Shown one piece after another: positions 37,101 to 48,275 of a stretch of DNA of 64,000 nt (positions within the stretch are counted from its first letter, which is position 1; every line of letters begins with the position of its first letter). The position numbers and the translations under genes were made by a program. The stretch is taken from NCBI GenBank assembly GCA_030248195.1, contig JASAND010032068.1, positions 100,464-164,463 of the forward strand, written 5' to 3'. The notes beneath the pieces are model-generated. The model was given only the letters and a program-made list of their open reading frames with translations, did no database searches and was not told the origin of the DNA. The DNA comes from Trissonchulus latispiculum. Taxonomy: Eukaryota > Nematoda > Enoplea > Enoplida > Ironidae.

Positions 37101-39500
37101 CACAGGCAGAGATTATGTCGTTTGAATTTGGAGATATTTGGAATTAAATTTATTAAATTTATCCAAATCCAATTAATTTGCAAAACTTGATCTGATTGAG
37201 CGTGGAATTTCAGATTTTCGAAAACTTTCAAAGAGAAAACAACTTAAACAACAAAATTTAGCTTATAGACTAAAGTCTGAATTCCGTTTGAATGGTGAGG
37301 AATTTCACAGAATTTTCATTTCCGTATGTTTGTCATACTCTTATGTATTATGTACTCTTGACATCACAGCACAGGAAGGATTATGCCAGATTAGTGGCAA
37401 AGAAATATAGAATAGAGAGAGACAACTGTCTCAGTCTCCTGTCTCGGCTAAGAAATTAATTATTTCAGAGCCCCTCTGTCTGTTGACTTTCCTAACGCTC
37501 TCAGCCTCTGAGCAGGTGAATTAATTTAGAAAGATTCTCAGAGGATTCAACCAAGCTAAAATCCTCGGATTAGTGGAGCGTCCCTGAACTGTGACTGTCC
37601 TAAAAAATAAAAAATTTGTGTAACATTTCTCGAAATTGCGGAAAAAACCATGAAATATAGAAAAACTGAAAAGAATTGGGGGGAAATAAAGGAATTTCAA
37701 GCCCGGCTTGAAAGATCAATTGAAAGTTCCCGTGTCCAATGTTACGCTAAAGTCACTTCGAAAGCATAAGCTCAGTAAAAACACATGTGGTCCCACCCAA
37801 CGCATCACACTCCAGTGCCTATTGCAATTTAGCAATTTGAAATTTTGCAAAACTGCAAATAATTTTCGGCTTAGTAAGTATCAACTCTGGCTTAGGGGCC
37901 TCCCTATGATTTATAGCTTGGAAGTGGACTTCAGCAAAAGCCTCAAATAAACAACAGAAGCACTCCCTCAAGAAGAAATTCTCGTTTTATGACCTCCACT
38001 AAAGTAAAGGGCTTTCGACAGATGATGAGAGAAAGTCGTAGAAGTAAACTTGGGTAGTTCCGTTCTGGTTTCAGTTTCAGTTTCAGTTTCAGCCAGTTCC
38101 AATTCCGTTTACATTTGAGGCTGAGATTTGGTATAGGAGTGTCAGATTTTTCCGGTTGACAATCCTAACTACCGAGCTATACGTATGGCATGATTACTTC
38201 ATCTCGCCAATTTCAATTTTCACAAGAAAGGTTTCAACTTTTTAACAGTTAAGGGCTATTCCTCCAAAATATATTCTCTGTCCGTAGCAGGTAGCCCGAA
38301 TCAGAGGAAAAGCTCTACTAAACTTCCAGGTGGAATTAAATTTTTGGAGATGAACTAAATGATATACTTTTGAGGTGCCAGAAGAAAAAATGAATGAACT
38401 TAACAAGTGCAGCTTGAAAGCTCGTAACATCGTAAAGGACGATTTTAACAGCCCCCCTATTAAAGCATTCCAACCATTACTCTTTCGCAAATAAAGGGGA
38501 CTGCATTGTGACAGTGCAATTTCGTAAGAGTGTGTAACAGATAGTTCAAGACTCCCCTATTGTAATCTAAAATGGAATCTGCAAACGAGAGAGAAGTCTA
38601 TTGTAAGCAAGTGTAGAAGTGCAACAACTGCAATAGGTTTGCATTTTGCAATAGGAAAAGTGATTAAGTCAAAACCAGACCCCCGCGACAGCGACAATAG
38701 AGGCAACCCCTAAAAATCAAGTTTTCTCCTCTTTTGCAACTGGCAGAGAACAAATTCGACAACTTTCCAACAAAAAGTTTGTTACTTAAATTGTCAAAAT
38801 TTTCACGACAGCTAGCGCTATCAAAATAGGCAGCTCTAAAAGAACTTGGAATAAAATTTATTGTAAACTTGCAACTATGTATATGCATATGCACTAGTAT
38901 AATTATATAGAGACTTTATGTCTATTTTAGAAATCAACTTTACACAACCTGCCCAGTGCTCGTTCCGTACAAGTTCAGAAATAAATTTTTTACAAAATAA
39001 TTACACTGTAAAACTATGCAAACCCGGGGGCATTATTAGCTCCTATTTTATAAATTCATTAAACTGTCAAGTTTTGTCACAACTTTCAACACACTGTAAA
39101 TTGCCTTTAGTTACTAAACCGCACAAAAATGTCCAGAAAAGTATCACCTTATTCTTAAAACATGACTGTCGTAACGCAAAAAGGTTGTTAAACTCCAAGC
39201 AAAGCGGCTTATGTTCAATCTAAAAATGTCAGATAAAAGACATCTAAAATCATTGCTATTTTTATATCCATTCGATTTAGCAGAAAGCCAATATCAAGTG
39301 CCCCGAAACCGAAATTTCTTCCAACACTAGAAAACGTTTCTTCTTTTTACTCCAAAGATCAGGCTATGCCGGAAATCAAACCAGAGAACTCCCGCGCTGC
39401 AGTCGAGTATGCTACCATTACGCTAGGGATGTCATCATTCACAATTGATAATTGAATTTTTATATTTCCATTTTTCATAATTTCTCAGTGGTACATAGTT
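34105..39500. other. AT-rich DNA, no gene seen
   Basis: No spliced coding pattern found on either strand. It contains two copies of the dispersed 27-mer (34977, 37334), a GTTTCA run at 38069-38092 and a tRNA-like relic at 39360-39430. Confidence 0.4.
39360..39430 (-). repeat. tRNA-like relic
   Basis: On the minus strand: TAGCGTAATGGTAGCATAC (A-box-like), CGACTGCAGCG and TGGTTTGATTTCC (B-box-like). It does not fold into a clean cloverleaf. Confidence 0.35.
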
Positions 39501-39520
39501 CCAGATTATTCATGTCATCA

Positions 39521-40233
39521 GGGGTGCGTTTCACGAAGCTATCTTAAGTTATTACTTACGATTAAACTTAAGATCAACTTGAGATTTAACTTAGGGTGTG
39601 CCTAAGACATAACATAAAGTGTTGCACAAACCTTCTCTTAGGGCCATCCTAAATTTTGAACTTAAGTTTTGCCTTAGTAAAAACGTTTCTACTTAAGTTG
39701 AGCTTAATTCAAATTTCCCGCCTAATTTTAAGTCATAACTTAGTGAAAAGTTTATTTACACGTATAAATTTATTTTAAAAGCGGTTATTTGTAAATTGGA
39801 CACTGCGGTTTTTGTTTTGACCTCAACTACACTACATACTTTCATTTCGTTCAGTTTTCTGCTTGATTCAGAATTTTCCATAATTTTCAAATCTATTTCA
39901 AAACAGGTTGAAACTCATGTGCCAAAGTTAGCATTGATCAAGAATACTCGATCATCTCAAATTTATTATTTTTGGAGCTTAAAACTGCTTTAATTGTGAC
40001 TTAATGTAGGGTTATACCTACATTAAGTTTAAGAAGAAACTTACGGGGAAAGTGGAACTTAAAACTGCTTCGTGAAACGCCTACTTTAAAGTTATAACTT
40101 AAGTTGAACCTTAAAGTTCCGTCTTAGCAATTAATTTTAAGACTGATTTGTGCAACAGTTTAAGTTGCAACTAGAACTGAAATCCAACTTAAGATAAACG
40201 TAGAACTTAAGTAGGCTTCGTGAAACGCACCCC
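39521..40233. mobile_element. MITE with GGGGTGCGTTTCACGAAGC ends
   Basis: A perfect 19-bp terminal inverted repeat at 39521-39539 and 40215-40233. A third, internal inward copy (GCTTCGTGAAACGCC) lies near 40065. The interior repeats AACTTAAG/CTTAAGTT. About 713 bp, no coding potential. Confidence 0.75.
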
Positions 40234-40639
40234 AGAATTCAGGTTTAGCGGTAAAGAGAAAGGGTTTATCAATCCAAGAACTTAAATTAACTGCGCTAGA
40301 AAGGAAATATTAATTTTCTCCAAACATAATAGATATTAAGAAGTTATTGGCGCCTTCCCAGTACTTTATTCTAACAACCGTCAAATTCCAAACAACAAGT
40401 AAATAGGTTAGTTTCGTAATCTTCTTAATCATGCCGCGCGAATTATGTTGCAGAAACTCCCTGCAACAAAAAATGAACAAAAATCAACTTCATACAAAAC
40501 CAATTAATATATATAATTATACCTAATACAATATTACGATACTGTCTCTTGCCTATAGTTACATAATGCAGCAGTAAAATCCTGGGTTAAAGTTGAAATC
40601 AACTACTTTGCGTGCCCCCAATTTAAGATTCAATTCTAA

Positions 40640-40925
40640 TTAAATTCTATTGTAATCCGTTTAGGAATCTTAATCCTATGCCACATCCTAAAATCAGATT
40701 AATTTAGCAATTCATTTTAATCTAATCCGTTTAATCACCCATGTCACATCCTTGGTTAAGATTAATTTAGCAATTAATTTTAATCTAATCCGTTTAATCC
40801 TATCCCATGTCACATCTTAAGGTAAGATTAATTTAGCAATTCACTTTAATCTAATCCATTTAATCTTACCCCATCCTTAGTTAAGATTAATCTAAAATTA
40901 ATTTTAATCTAATCCGTTTAATCTC
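40640..40925. repeat. Tandem repeat of about 60 bp at the REEP 3' end
   Basis: About 4.5 copies of a unit containing TTAATTTTAATCTAATCCG, TTTAATC and CCATGTCACATCC. It is related to the MITE interior at 32750-33392. It overlaps the last codons of the REEP frame. Confidence 0.7.
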
Positions 40926-42936
40926 AGTAATCCGGGTCTTACGGTGGCCTCAGTGGGTGGGGGCGGGGCACCGCCTCCTTCCTGGTTCAGCCGCTTGTAC
41001 AGCTGATCGTAGGCGGGCCCGATGTGATTATTCCACAGCTTTTCGGCCCCTCTGGTCATCGGCATCAGCAAGTACAGAAGGAAGATGCATTTCGCCAACC
41101 AGTACAGGGGAAACCATCTGAAAAAAATTAAAGACAAGACTTTTTTATTGTTACATTATTAGGATTAATTGAAAATACACTAAGATACTGGTTTTGTCAA
41201 TTTCACAATTACCTGCAGAGCGAGGAAATTTAGTTTTGTGTAAAATTTGAAGCTTCGACATGAATTTACCCTGGAAAAGCTGGGATTCGAGCTTATTTCC
41301 ATTTTCTTTCTTTACATTAATTTCAGTTGCATTTTGTGATTAGGCAACATTGACCAACTTTTCTTTATTTTAAATAAAATAAGATAATAAGGGAAAAATA
41401 AACTGACTCAAAAATTTTCTCGGATGCAAAATCGACCAGGGTGAAACAGGCGTACACAGTCCAATAGGTTAGCCATTGGGTATCATCCAATTTGCTCGCA
41501 GATCGGATAGCGCCCACTGGAAAAAATACAATAAAAAACATCAACTCACACAGCAAGAACGCTAAAAATCAGATGTAATTAGATTTTCTATGGAAAAAAT
41601 GGGAACATATTAAAAAGAATCTGCAAGGTTTGCACAACAAAGAGTTTCTGCAAAAACAGCAAAACCAATTTACCATTTGTAAATTACCATACGTGTAATT
41701 TTAATAGTCATATGCAATACACGAGACAGCAAGTACTCAGGATTACTGTAGTAAAGTCAGTGTGGGATTACGGTAGTTTTTATCAAGTGTCACTGTTAAG
41801 TGCTACGGAAGCTCACCTAAGAGGGAAATAAAAGTACTAGAAATCCAGCGCAATCAGTTTGTAGTTTTGTAACTGTAACTGTAACTGTAACTGTAATCTA
41901 ATGTAATTTCTACAACAAAGTATTAGACTAAGATTAAGCTGTGGGGTGTGGATGATCTATGTTAATTGTAAACAAAATTAAGTCGTTGCATATCAAATTC
42001 AAGCTACACAATTTTTGCAACTCAGCATTTACCATTGTGCATTTGACTCATACTCAAAAAGTGCATTTTACAGTTTGCGCTTTGTGCCGTCAGAAACAGG
42101 AACCATCGTAAAATACATATGAGCTTATTCAGAGCAAAAAGCTTAAGCCTTACTAGATTCATAGGCGGGATAGGCCACGCCAATCCCGTTACAGACCAGC
42201 TCGGCGAAGAAGCCGAACACTAGATAGAGGGCGAGACAGGCCAAAATTCCGTAGCCGATCTGGTCACGTTTCACCCCCGTTTGTTTCTCAATCTGACCCA
42301 TCCACTTGCCCACCACAGCAGACTCGTCGTTTAGGATGCGATTGTACTGAAATTGTAGAAGAAATGATAAGTAGAGTCAGTGTTTCAACAATTTCAACAG
42401 TAGACTGTACCAACTTTGACTGAAACTGAAATGTTATTTTAGAATGAAGAACCAGTTAATTAACAAACAAAGTAACTACATTCTATAATCTGGAATTAAA
42501 ATAAAGATAAAATCAAAAAATTGAAACAGACGAGAGTTTTCATTGGCCGTTAGTATATCGACGTTTTGAAGTATCTCATATCACAAGATCATTACTGGAT
42601 TATTACTATTTTATTTAAGTTGTTGAAGAGGTCAGAGTAAAGCCAATGCCCTGCCCGCCGGCTGGCCGGGTCAGAAACAGCTGCTCGATCAACTAAACCA
42701 GGCCAATATGTATATGTTGTAGACGTTATTCTACTTATACATACATAATAAAGAGTAACTGTATGCATTATTTAGTACAAACACTGCTCTAAAATCAACC
42801 ATAAATAGTGCCAGACTTGTACTGACCGGCCGACCAAGCCGAAAACAAACTAATTGTTAGGATTGTCTTAGGATTTCTGTCTTACCTCCCGCTGAAGGAA
42901 ATCTAGCAGTGTTTCTTGAACTACGGGATTGTCCAT
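40904..42936 (-). CDS. REEP5/6-type (TB2/DP1, HVA22) ER membrane-shaping protein, complete
   Basis: Exons 42936-42886, 42346-42154, 41516-41408 and 41117-40904 join in phases 0, 1 and 2 and give 188 residues; human REEP5 has 189. It starts MDNPVVQETLLDFLQRE. Hallmarks: EKQTGVKRDQIGYG, LALYLVFGFFAELVCN, GVAYPAYES, DDTQWLTYWTVYACF and WFPLYWLAKCIFLLY. These proteins form hairpins in the ER membrane and promote tubule curvature. The exon-3 donor (GA/GTCAGT) is weak. The last nine codons (GLLRLNGLD) and stop lie in the tandem repeat. A good GTAAGA donor at TEAT/GTAAGA just before them leaves open a different, spliced C terminus. Confidence 0.9.
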
Positions 42937-43500
42937 TGCTCTTCAGCTTTTAGGTTTCCGACGACGAGGGGTTGGGAGGAAATCTAGCTGATCCGACTAA
43001 TGAAGTGGTGTGAGATGAAATGCTCAATTAGTCGTAACGAGCGTTCTTGATTGAGCGTTCTTCCCAGAGGTGTTACGCGTCCAGGATAAAATCTCATGGT
43101 TACATTTTGTAGTACACTTTTGCGAAAGCATTGCAGCGGATGCTTAGGTATTGATTTGTGCTTTCCCTGTGGCTCAGCGCTAACATTACACGCTACAGTT
43201 AATACAATAAATATTTACATTACATGTAGTAAGACATTAATAAGAGAATTGTTGGTTAGATCGCCACTAGTTTATAAAGTATAGAAAAGCAAAAGCACAT
43301 TAAGCTAACTTTCGCGAATGGCGAAGAATATTGGCTGTTTTCGCTTAGTTTAGCAAAAATCTCAGTCATCAATCGCGAAGTCAGCATGGGCACAAAATAT
43401 TTCGTAATTTCAAAATAAACTTGTCAATCTCTTTTCGCGAAGCATTTTGGCGTCTGTGGACTTGGCGAAAAAATTGTTCCATACAGACTTCGCGAATTAT

Positions 43501-43684
43501 GATTGCGATATTCGGGAAAGTACGAAAAAATCCTCATTATTTTTCGTGATTACAGTCGATTTCGATGAGACCTGATCACTACTTTCACCCCAGATTGCGA
43601 TATTCGGGAAAGTACGAAAAAATCCTCATTATTTTTCGTGATTACAGTCGATTTCGATGAGACCTGATCACTACTTTCACCCCA
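43501..43684. repeat. Perfect 92-bp tandem duplication
   Basis: 43501-43592 and 43593-43684 appear identical. The unit begins GATTGCGATATTCGGG and ends CTACTTTCACCCCA. The surroundings repeat short TTCGCGAA-type phrases. Confidence 0.85.
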
Positions 43685-43948
43685 GTTTGCGATAATCGCA
43701 CTCAGTTAGCGAAATTTTGCGAATCCCGCGATGTTATGATGTGAAAGGAGTCTGCTGCGTTTTCCTGTATATCAACTTTTTCCTGGCATCTAACAGCTAT
43801 TTTTTCTGTTTATGAGAAATTGCTGCTGACGCCCCTACGTATTGTTTCTTATTTTACATAAAATTCTTTTTTCTAATCAAATTATTATTGTGTTGATTGA
43901 AGAAAATTTCAGCAAAACTTTTAAGTCTTTTTTCGTCCTATTTTCCAG

Positions 43949-45707
43949 CTGACTATTCCATTGAACAGCAGTCGACGGTCATTGGCTGCAACCCCCTCAC
44001 TTCTACGTCGTCGAATTGCCTTCTGACAAAATCAGGGGGTTCTGGGGCCCGTTACATAAAAGCTATTACTAAAAAAATTAGTGATTAGTTGATTAGTGCA
44101 GCAGTATTAATGAGCAAAGCTATTAATTGAACCAACAACTTTTGGTTTTTCGGCGTTATTTTGTAGATAATGAAGTGATTAGTTCAAACATGGTCAGAAC
44201 TTCCAATGAGTTTCTCCAACTTAACAGCTTTGATCATAAATATCAAAGAAAACGCGATTTTTTAAGGTTGTTCCGGTGGCTTAGTCCAAATTTTAATTTT
44301 ACCCTAATTTAGAATATGTAGTTAGTTAGAGTATCTCAAAAGCTACAAAACGACATTTCCCTCAGTCGCTTCCACAACTTTAGTGAATTTCAATCGAACT
44401 GCTACACTAATCAACTAATCACAAATAATTTATTAGTAATACCTTTTATCAAGAGTGCATAATTGCACTATATATTAGAAGAAGAGTAAGCCACTAGAGG
44501 GCTCCTCTTCTTGGCATTGCGTAACGGTGCTCCGACCACAATACGCGAATGTTCCCCCGTTTGGTGGGGGGGGGTCGACAAGCATACCCCCCTCTTCGTT
44601 TGGTGAGGGGGTATGCAAAACGGGTCCCCGTTTGGTGGGGGGTATGCAAAAGGGGTCCCCGTTTGGTGGGGGGGGGTATGCAAGGGGGTCCCGGTTTGGT
44701 GAGGGGGTTGGCAGAAGGGGGGTCCCCGTTTGGGGGGGTCGCCAAGTCAGACTAAGATTGGCTGAATTTGATTGGCTGTTGACGACCCCCCCCCCCCAAA
44801 CGGAGACCCCCTTCTGCCTACCCCCCCACCAAACCGGGACCCTTTTGCGTACCCCCCCCCACCAAACGGGGACCCATTTTCAAATAGAACAAAAACTACC
44901 GTAATCCTCTGCTCTACTCCCCCATCAAACGGGGAGGGGGTCTCCGCAATCTGATTGGCTGTTGGCTACCCCCCCCCCACCATACGGGGTACTCTTTTCT
45001 GCTACCCCCCCCACCAAACGGGGACCTCTTTTCAGCTACCCCCCCCCCACCAAACGGGGACCTCTTTTCAGCTACCCCCCCCCCACCAAACGGGGGAACA
45101 TTCGCGTATTGTGGTCGGAGCACCGTTACGCAATGCCAAGAAGAGGAGCCCTCTAGTGGCTTACTCTTCTTCTTATATATAGTGCAATTATGCACTCTTG
45201 CTTTTATGCAACGGGCCCCTAGTGGAGACCCCGCCTGGCTCCTGTCGACATACCCTAAACCAGGCTCAGGAACCACTCAATTTCTCGTGCTGCCAGATTT
45301 GATCACCTGGCTTTCCAACGAAATAAACTCACTGGCTATTATCTTCTATAGAGCCATGGTGATTGGAAAAAATTCCTGTCTTCCTGCAGTCAAGAGCCTG
45401 TGATTCAAATCATGCATTTTTGCTTTTGTACACCTTTATTCTGACCGAGATCGTCTCTTATGTACCAGTGATGTTTTTGCAAAATCTTCATTCTTCATTA
45501 GTCATGTGTATGTCGAATATTTATCAGTTTCAGTTTTCTCACCACTGGAAAGGCTACCATCTTTGGAGAAGATCCATTACATCTGCGATTTTGCATCCCC
45601 GTTTATCTTTGCATTTTCTTGTCATCTCTGTTTTTTTCTCCTTCTGTGTTTTAGTGCTGAACGCGTCGCGAATTCAGGATGACACGGTGGACGATTCGGG
45701 ACTATAG
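43949..45707 (+). CDS. 3' part of an unidentified gene, exon interrupted by a MITE
   Basis: After a good acceptor (CTATTTTCCAG, ends 43948) a frame encodes DYSIEQQSTVIGCNP...LLTKSGGS up to 44043. The same frame resumes at about 45221 with SGDPAWLLSTYPKPGSG and ends ...IIFYRAM at a possible ATG/GTGATT donor (45358). Between them lies the MITE 44044-45218. A last exon near 45660-45707 (acceptor TTCAG, DDTVDDSGL, TAG) would close the gene, with AATAAA at 46210. Upstream exons were not found and I recognise no family. It could be a disrupted pseudogene, or the MITE may be spliced out. Confidence 0.4.
44044..45218. mobile_element. Outer MITE (GGGCCCGTTACATAAAAG ends)
   Basis: The left arm GGGCCCGTTACATAAAAGC, then GTGATTAGTTGATTAGTG, is inverted as CACTAATCAACTAATCAC (44404-44421), and the end is CTTTTATGCAACGGGCCC (45201-45218). 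The right arm is split by the nested element at 44450-45200. Without that insert the MITE would be about 420 bp. Confidence 0.7.
44450..45200. mobile_element. Nested foldback element with 7-bp TSD CTTTTAT
   Basis: Starts CAAGAGTGCATAATTGCAC and ends with its inverse, GTGCAATTATGCACTCTTG. The long arms include GCATTGCGTAACGGTGCTCC and its mirror. The core is an array of CCCC-ACCAAACGGGG units in both orientations. CTTTTAT flanks both sides (44443-44449 and 45201-45207), a clean target duplication inside the outer MITE arm. No transposase. Confidence 0.82.
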
Positions 45708-46209
45708 ACAGTGAGGATCCACAGGGACAAATTCAGGATTTTTTGCCCTGTTGCCCTTTTTCTTACATTTTTATTGTTTACTTTTTGGAATTGACTTTGT
45801 TGTTGTCGTAGTTCATTGCACACAGTCAATCAAATGTTGACACATTTTTTATTCTGATTTCTTCAAAATGTATTTTAGGCTTGTCTTCCTTTCTGTTCTT
45901 CAGTGTTACTTTTTATTTCATTATTGTTTTCTAATTTAGTATGCTTTCATTTTTATAGTTTTCTTTTCCTATTTAGGTTTACTGGCCCTATATTTCTGGC
46001 CTGCTGAAGAATTTGAAGTCTCTCAGTTGTGGACGAATTCATACGATGCTCAATATATATGGTCTGTTCGGATTCTCATTCCCTCCAAACGGTTCAGGCA
46101 TTTTTGGATCAGAAGGTCAAAATACAGGAACTGACTTGTTCCGGAGGGGTCTATAAAGAATTCTTGATAATTGTATTTTTTGGATTTGTATATACTTATT
46201 GTTTTTGTC

Positions 46210-46215
46210 AATAAA
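46210..46215 (+). promoter_or_regulatory. Possible polyadenylation signal
   Basis: AATAAA on the plus strand, about 500 bp after the TAG at 45707. Confidence 0.3.
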
Positions 46216-46333
46216 GAATTTGGTTGTTAGTTGGTTTGGTTGTGCTAATAGGTATATAGTGCTAAAAATTTGCAAAACTGAAATTATAACTTTCAGGTTT
46301 TTAAGTAACGCTCATAATTGCAGAAAAACTCTT

Positions 46334-46480
46334 AGGGCCTTTTCAAAAAAGGGTAGAGTAGAGTTAAAATTTACTCGATCCTTTTTATGAGAGTTAAAAG
46401 AGGGAGACTCAAGCTTGAGTGAAGTTACAATGGTTATTTTTAATTCTATTCTACTCTATCCTTTCTTTAAAAGGCCCATT
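46334..46480. mobile_element. Short copy of the 30.9-kb MITE family
   Basis: Ends GGGCCTTTTCAAAAAAGGGT and CCTTTCTTTAAAAGGCCC are inverted and match the ends of 30882-31773. Only about 145 bp, so an internal deletion derivative. Confidence 0.68.
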
Positions 46481-46891
46481 TTAGTCTATATAAATCAAGT
46501 TTAAAGGGTGGTTTTGTTAGAAAAAGTAAATAAATAGCTTCATTATTATCGAGGACTTTACAAAAGCGAATACACAATTCTAACAGTATAGTACAACTAA
46601 ATTCGATGTACGACAGGATTGGCATTGGTACTACCAAACACTGCCTAACAACCTTTGAAGCCATCCATAACAATCCTGAATTTTAGAAATTTTTAAACCA
46701 GAAAATCCGGTTTTTCGCAAATTAACGCAAAAATCTACCAGTTTGGATTGTTCGTTAATGACACCCGAAATTTTGGATTTTCCGAGATTTCAAAATATCA
46801 AAGAAGGTATAGAATGACAGGGTTTGCTCCAAATGTGGTTTATGTTAGAAACAACCATTTTTTGGTTGTTCTATAGCAGTTTGTTGTCCAT

Positions 46892-48055
46892 TTAGATAGC
46901 CAAAGCTGAGCAGGAGGGTACCGATACTTTGGAACTTCTAATTCGTAGTTCCGTTTCCCGAGGTTCTTGAGATACCGCCTGATAGTGTCGAATTCTAGGA
47001 CAACATTTTGCCTTAATCATCTGCCGATAGGTAGTGTTAACACAGGTATATAGCAGCGGGTTTAGAGCACTGTTAACATAGTTCAGTGAGTAGCTGCATA
47101 GCGCTATGACATAGAATTCTGAGCTCTGATTAAACAGGACAGAGGGTGCAAATTCCAGGAGCAGGGTGAAAATCCAGTACGGAAGCCAACAGAGGGTATA
47201 GACTAAGAGTAGGGCAAAAACGAGTCGGGTAATTTTTCGAGTTCTTCGCCGGATTTCCTGTTTTTCGATAAAGCGATTTGACCAGAGATGAACCAGAACC
47301 CGGGAATAGAGGGTCCAGGTTGTGAACAGGATTAGAAATCCGAACAAAACCGTGTACAGGGAAAACCATTGGCGACCGAATGCAGCCTCAGCTCGATAGG
47401 TTTCGTTGGTCGTCGCATTGATCAGATCCACATGCCAATAGATGGCGCACTGTGTCTTAAATCGAACCCGACCCATATAGTCCATGTAGTACTCTTTGCC
47501 GACATTTGAGTAGTACAGAATTGGGAGCATGAGACCCGTGGCAAGTGCCCAGCACCCAACTATTGCCAGGGCTCCGCTACGCAGGTGCCAATACCGTTTG
47601 GCCACCAAAGCATGGCACACTGCCAAGTATCGATCACAGCAGAGCAGAGTTAGAAATAGGGCCGAGCCGTAACGATTTACCCCCGTCGAAAACTGGTACA
47701 GTTTGCACATAAATTTACCATACAACCATTCACCTTGTAGATTTTTGGCCACAACAAAGGGTAAGAAGCCTAGATAAATGGTATCGGCTGCTGCTAAGTT
47801 GAGTATCAAAAGATCGGACACATTTTGTACTCTCAGCACTACCGTAATGATGATAAAAACGGTTAGATTTAAGGTCAGACCCAGGCCGCAGAGAGCCCCG
47901 TAAATTATGTTTGAGTAGAACTTAATTTGGTCTCTGATTTGGTCATCTCGTGTTGTAACGAATTGGGCACTAGTCCAGTTCAAATAGGCCATCGTATCAT
48001 AGTAGTAATAGTAGTAGCCAGAAGTTGAACTATTCCAGTTATAGTAGTCCGCCAT
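46892..48055 (-). CDS. Class A GPCR, somatostatin/allatostatin-C receptor-like, intronless
   Basis: 387 residues in one open frame; the start ATG is in good context (AAACATGGC). It has seven membrane segments. N-glycosylation sites at NSS (8) and NWT (26). Hallmarks: LNLAAAD with Asp91, Cys117 and Cys203 for the extracellular disulfide, CDRYLAV (DRY at 141-143), RRRTRKITRLVF then CWLPYW (289-294), NSALNPLLY (332-336) and a Cys-Cys pair (351-352) for palmitoylation. The TM6 stretch and the QCAIYW loop resemble somatostatin, allatostatin-C and opioid receptors, which couple to Gi. The TM1 GN motif is replaced by LN. The ligand is inferred only. A Tyr-rich N terminus is unusual. It is a retained or retroposed single-exon form. 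Confidence 0.9.
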   Translation of the reverse strand: MADYYNWNSSTSGYYYYYYDTMAYLNWTSAQFVTTRDDQIRDQIKFYSNIIYGALCGLGLTLNLTVFIIITVVLRVQNVSDLLILNLAAADTIYLGFLPFVVAKNLQGEWLYGKFMCKLYQFSTGVNRYGSALFLTLLCCDRYLAVCHALVAKRYWHLRSGALAIVGCWALATGLMLPILYYSNVGKEYYMDYMGRVRFKTQCAIYWHVDLINATTNETYRAEAAFGRQWFSLYTVLFGFLILFTTWTLYSRVLVHLWSNRFIEKQEIRRRTRKITRLVFALLLVYTLCWLPYWIFTLLLEFAPSVLFNQSSEFYVIALCSYSLNYVNSALNPLLYTCVNTTYRQMIKAKCCPRIRHYQAVSQEPRETELRIRSSKVSVPSCSALAI

Positions 48056-48185
48056 GTTTATTGGTAACTTAGGTTATCGGCAGTCTATAATAAAAATCAA
48101 GATTAAATGTAGTTTAAACAATGTTGAAACAGGGAAAGCTGGGTTATAAAATCAAAACATAGTTGCTAGTTAGCTTTCTTGTCAG

Positions 48186-48275
48186 TCCTTCGAAAGATTG
48201 AAATCAGGGAATCAAAGTTTACACTTTTTTGATTTCTTTCAAAGCTGATTTCAACCTTTCACATTTCTTCATCAT
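48186..48275. mobile_element. Short element with GAAAGATTGAAATCAG inverted ends, no tRNA part
   Basis: GAAAGATTGAAATCAG and CTGATTTCAACCTTTC face each other around about 45 bp. The same ends flank the tRNA-containing copies at 49252 and 49831. Confidence 0.55.

Noticed and set aside
37708..37950. 80-codon plus frame
   Set aside because: Isolated; amino-acid content expected from AT-rich random DNA.
44468..45276. Pro-, Gly- and Thr-rich frames in several phases
   Set aside because: They read through the CCCC-ACCAAACGGGG array and follow its unit; not genes.
47130..47369. 79-codon frame overlapping the GPCR
   Set aside because: Shadow frame inside the receptor gene.
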